Notes under the pieces: model-generated
Told to the model about the DNA's origin: nothing
Seen by the model: the letters and a program-made list of their open reading frames with translations, nothing else
Database searches by the model: none
Shown: positions 16,960 to 17,500 of the stretch, in pieces
How positions within the stretch are numbered: the first letter of the stretch is position 1
Layout of the letters: every line of letters starts with the position of its first letter
Made by a program: the position numbers and the translations under genes
Source: Actinidia chinensis
Lineage: Eukaryota; Streptophyta; Magnoliopsida; Ericales; Actinidiaceae
NCBI GenBank assembly: GCA_009663005.1
Contig: VIGQ01002186.1
Coordinates: 1-17,500 of the forward strand
Direction of reading: 5' to 3'
DNA: 17,500 nt

Positions 16960-17500
16960 AGAAAAGTCTTCAACTCTTAATGCCTTGAGTGTCATCATTG
17001 ATGATGATAAATCATCAACATACACAATCCGCCAAGTCATCCCCTCCCAATCATAATAGAAAATACAAAATGATCAAATGATATCGATGCATAACCAAAA
17101 CCGTTGAACTGCCATCACTATTATGAAGACGATAGCCTCGACACCCTTCTCTCCCGAGCAACAAAACCCTGGAGGGTTACTCTATGTAAAGCTCATCAAG
17201 ATCACTGTTGGAGAAAAAAAAGGCATTCTTCACATCAACTAAAATAAAAAGCCACCAAGATGGCAGCAAGGAAGATAAGGAGACAGATGGATCCATATGC
17301 AACTGAGAGAAAGGTATCGGTATATATAATCCCACTCCATATGTTGGGAGTTACCCCTTAGCAACAGCCAAGAGGAAAGTACTTCACCGTAAAACACCCA
17401 AACAGAAAGCCAATGATGGTATTGTTCCGACGGAAAAAAACTAACTCCCATGTATCATTGTAGTGCAAGGTCGTCATCTCAATCAACCACAACTTGCCTG
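16960..17500 (-). pseudogene. Copia reverse-transcriptase domain remnant
   Basis: The catalytic Asp of the VDVKNAF motif is encoded at 17234-17236 and the Asp pair of YVDD at 17011-17016, all preserved despite surrounding stops. Between them GYASISFDH (about 17070-17100) corresponds to the family's GY.QS..DH segment. A stop follows ELYIE where the family has the Met/Gln-Pro-Pro-Gly-Phe turn (here PSRVL). About 200 residues of the domain are represented, in at least three frames. Confidence 0.85.

Larger units (their letters stand above)
16390..17500 (-). mobile_element. Decayed Ty1/copia pol: reverse transcriptase and RNase H, minus strand
   Basis: Read on the minus strand from 17500 down, copia pol blocks appear in the correct order. 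NDTWELV (about 17435-17455) and FTVKY (about 17385-17400) open the reverse transcriptase. DVKNAF then DLDELYIE (17180-17238) carries the first catalytic Asp. YVDDL (17008-17022) is the catalytic core. HPDFAFVVSVVSQF (16650-16700), VRYLK (about 16605-16620), YYGVQTVSA (about 16560-16585), FTDTDWTGS (16518-16544) and NGNLIT then EQTV (16430-16480) are the connection and RNase H. There are many frameshifts and stops, so it is not functional. The left (window-end) side is cut off; integrase would lie beyond 17500. Confidence 0.9.

Noticed and set aside
17239..17451. Minus-strand 70-codon open frame rich in Trp, Tyr and Leu
   Set aside because: It is a wrong-frame reading of the copia reverse-transcriptase region. 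The correct frames give NDTWELV and FTVKY.
1..17500. A new functional gene system in the window
   Set aside because: All recognisable coding matter is decayed retroelement pol or a broken M16 gene. I saw no intact clustered genes, conserved operon-like layout or structured RNA that would support one.

Overview
The window looks like nuclear DNA of a flowering plant, probably a eudicot. It is AT-rich, has long T-rich intron-like stretches, and contains several decayed LTR-retrotransposon pieces with the plant-type primer-binding site complementary to initiator tRNA-Met. It also carries a broken multi-exon copy of a plant insulin-degrading-enzyme-like (M16 family) peptidase gene. I found no intact protein-coding gene, no rRNA or tRNA gene and no CRISPR array. 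All family assignments come from reading by eye and from memory of the families; no search was run.

Layout. 1-560 is AT-rich with nothing recognisable. 560-1451 is probably the leader and gag end of a minus-strand LTR element: a 12-base primer-binding site lies at 1440-1451 and a TCGA-rich block at about 780-1330. 1455-3450 is T-rich and empty. 3490-3608 holds a small LINE-type fragment. 3828-4465 contains two diverged direct repeats. 4490-4868 resembles a minus-strand LTR end with a polypurine tract, followed by a 30-base tandem duplication. 5640-7330 is a composite repeat with internal duplications and a cluster of palindromic TTCGAA-centred units. 7330-10990 has no convincing gene but includes a GTGTCC-rich repeat and a purine-rich strand-asymmetric tract. 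10998-11843 is a possible non-autonomous hAT-like element with an AT microsatellite.

12315-15046 is the most informative part: six consecutive exons of an M16 peptidase, in the right order and with most intron borders kept, but broken by frameshifts and stops. They cover only about residues 185-405 of an enzyme of about 970 residues; the catalytic zinc-site exon is not in the window. The remnant stops about 260 bases before a 169-base LTR (15310-15478). 15310-16440 then carries two related plus-strand LTR ends with leader sequence. 16390-17500 is the reverse transcriptase and RNase H part of a decayed Ty1/copia pol on the opposite strand, so the two copia parts meet head to head in an arrangement an intact element cannot have.

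The genes do not work together as a system. This is a graveyard of transposons and a duplicated-gene remnant. The value here is in tracing the pseudogene and the nested or rearranged elements.
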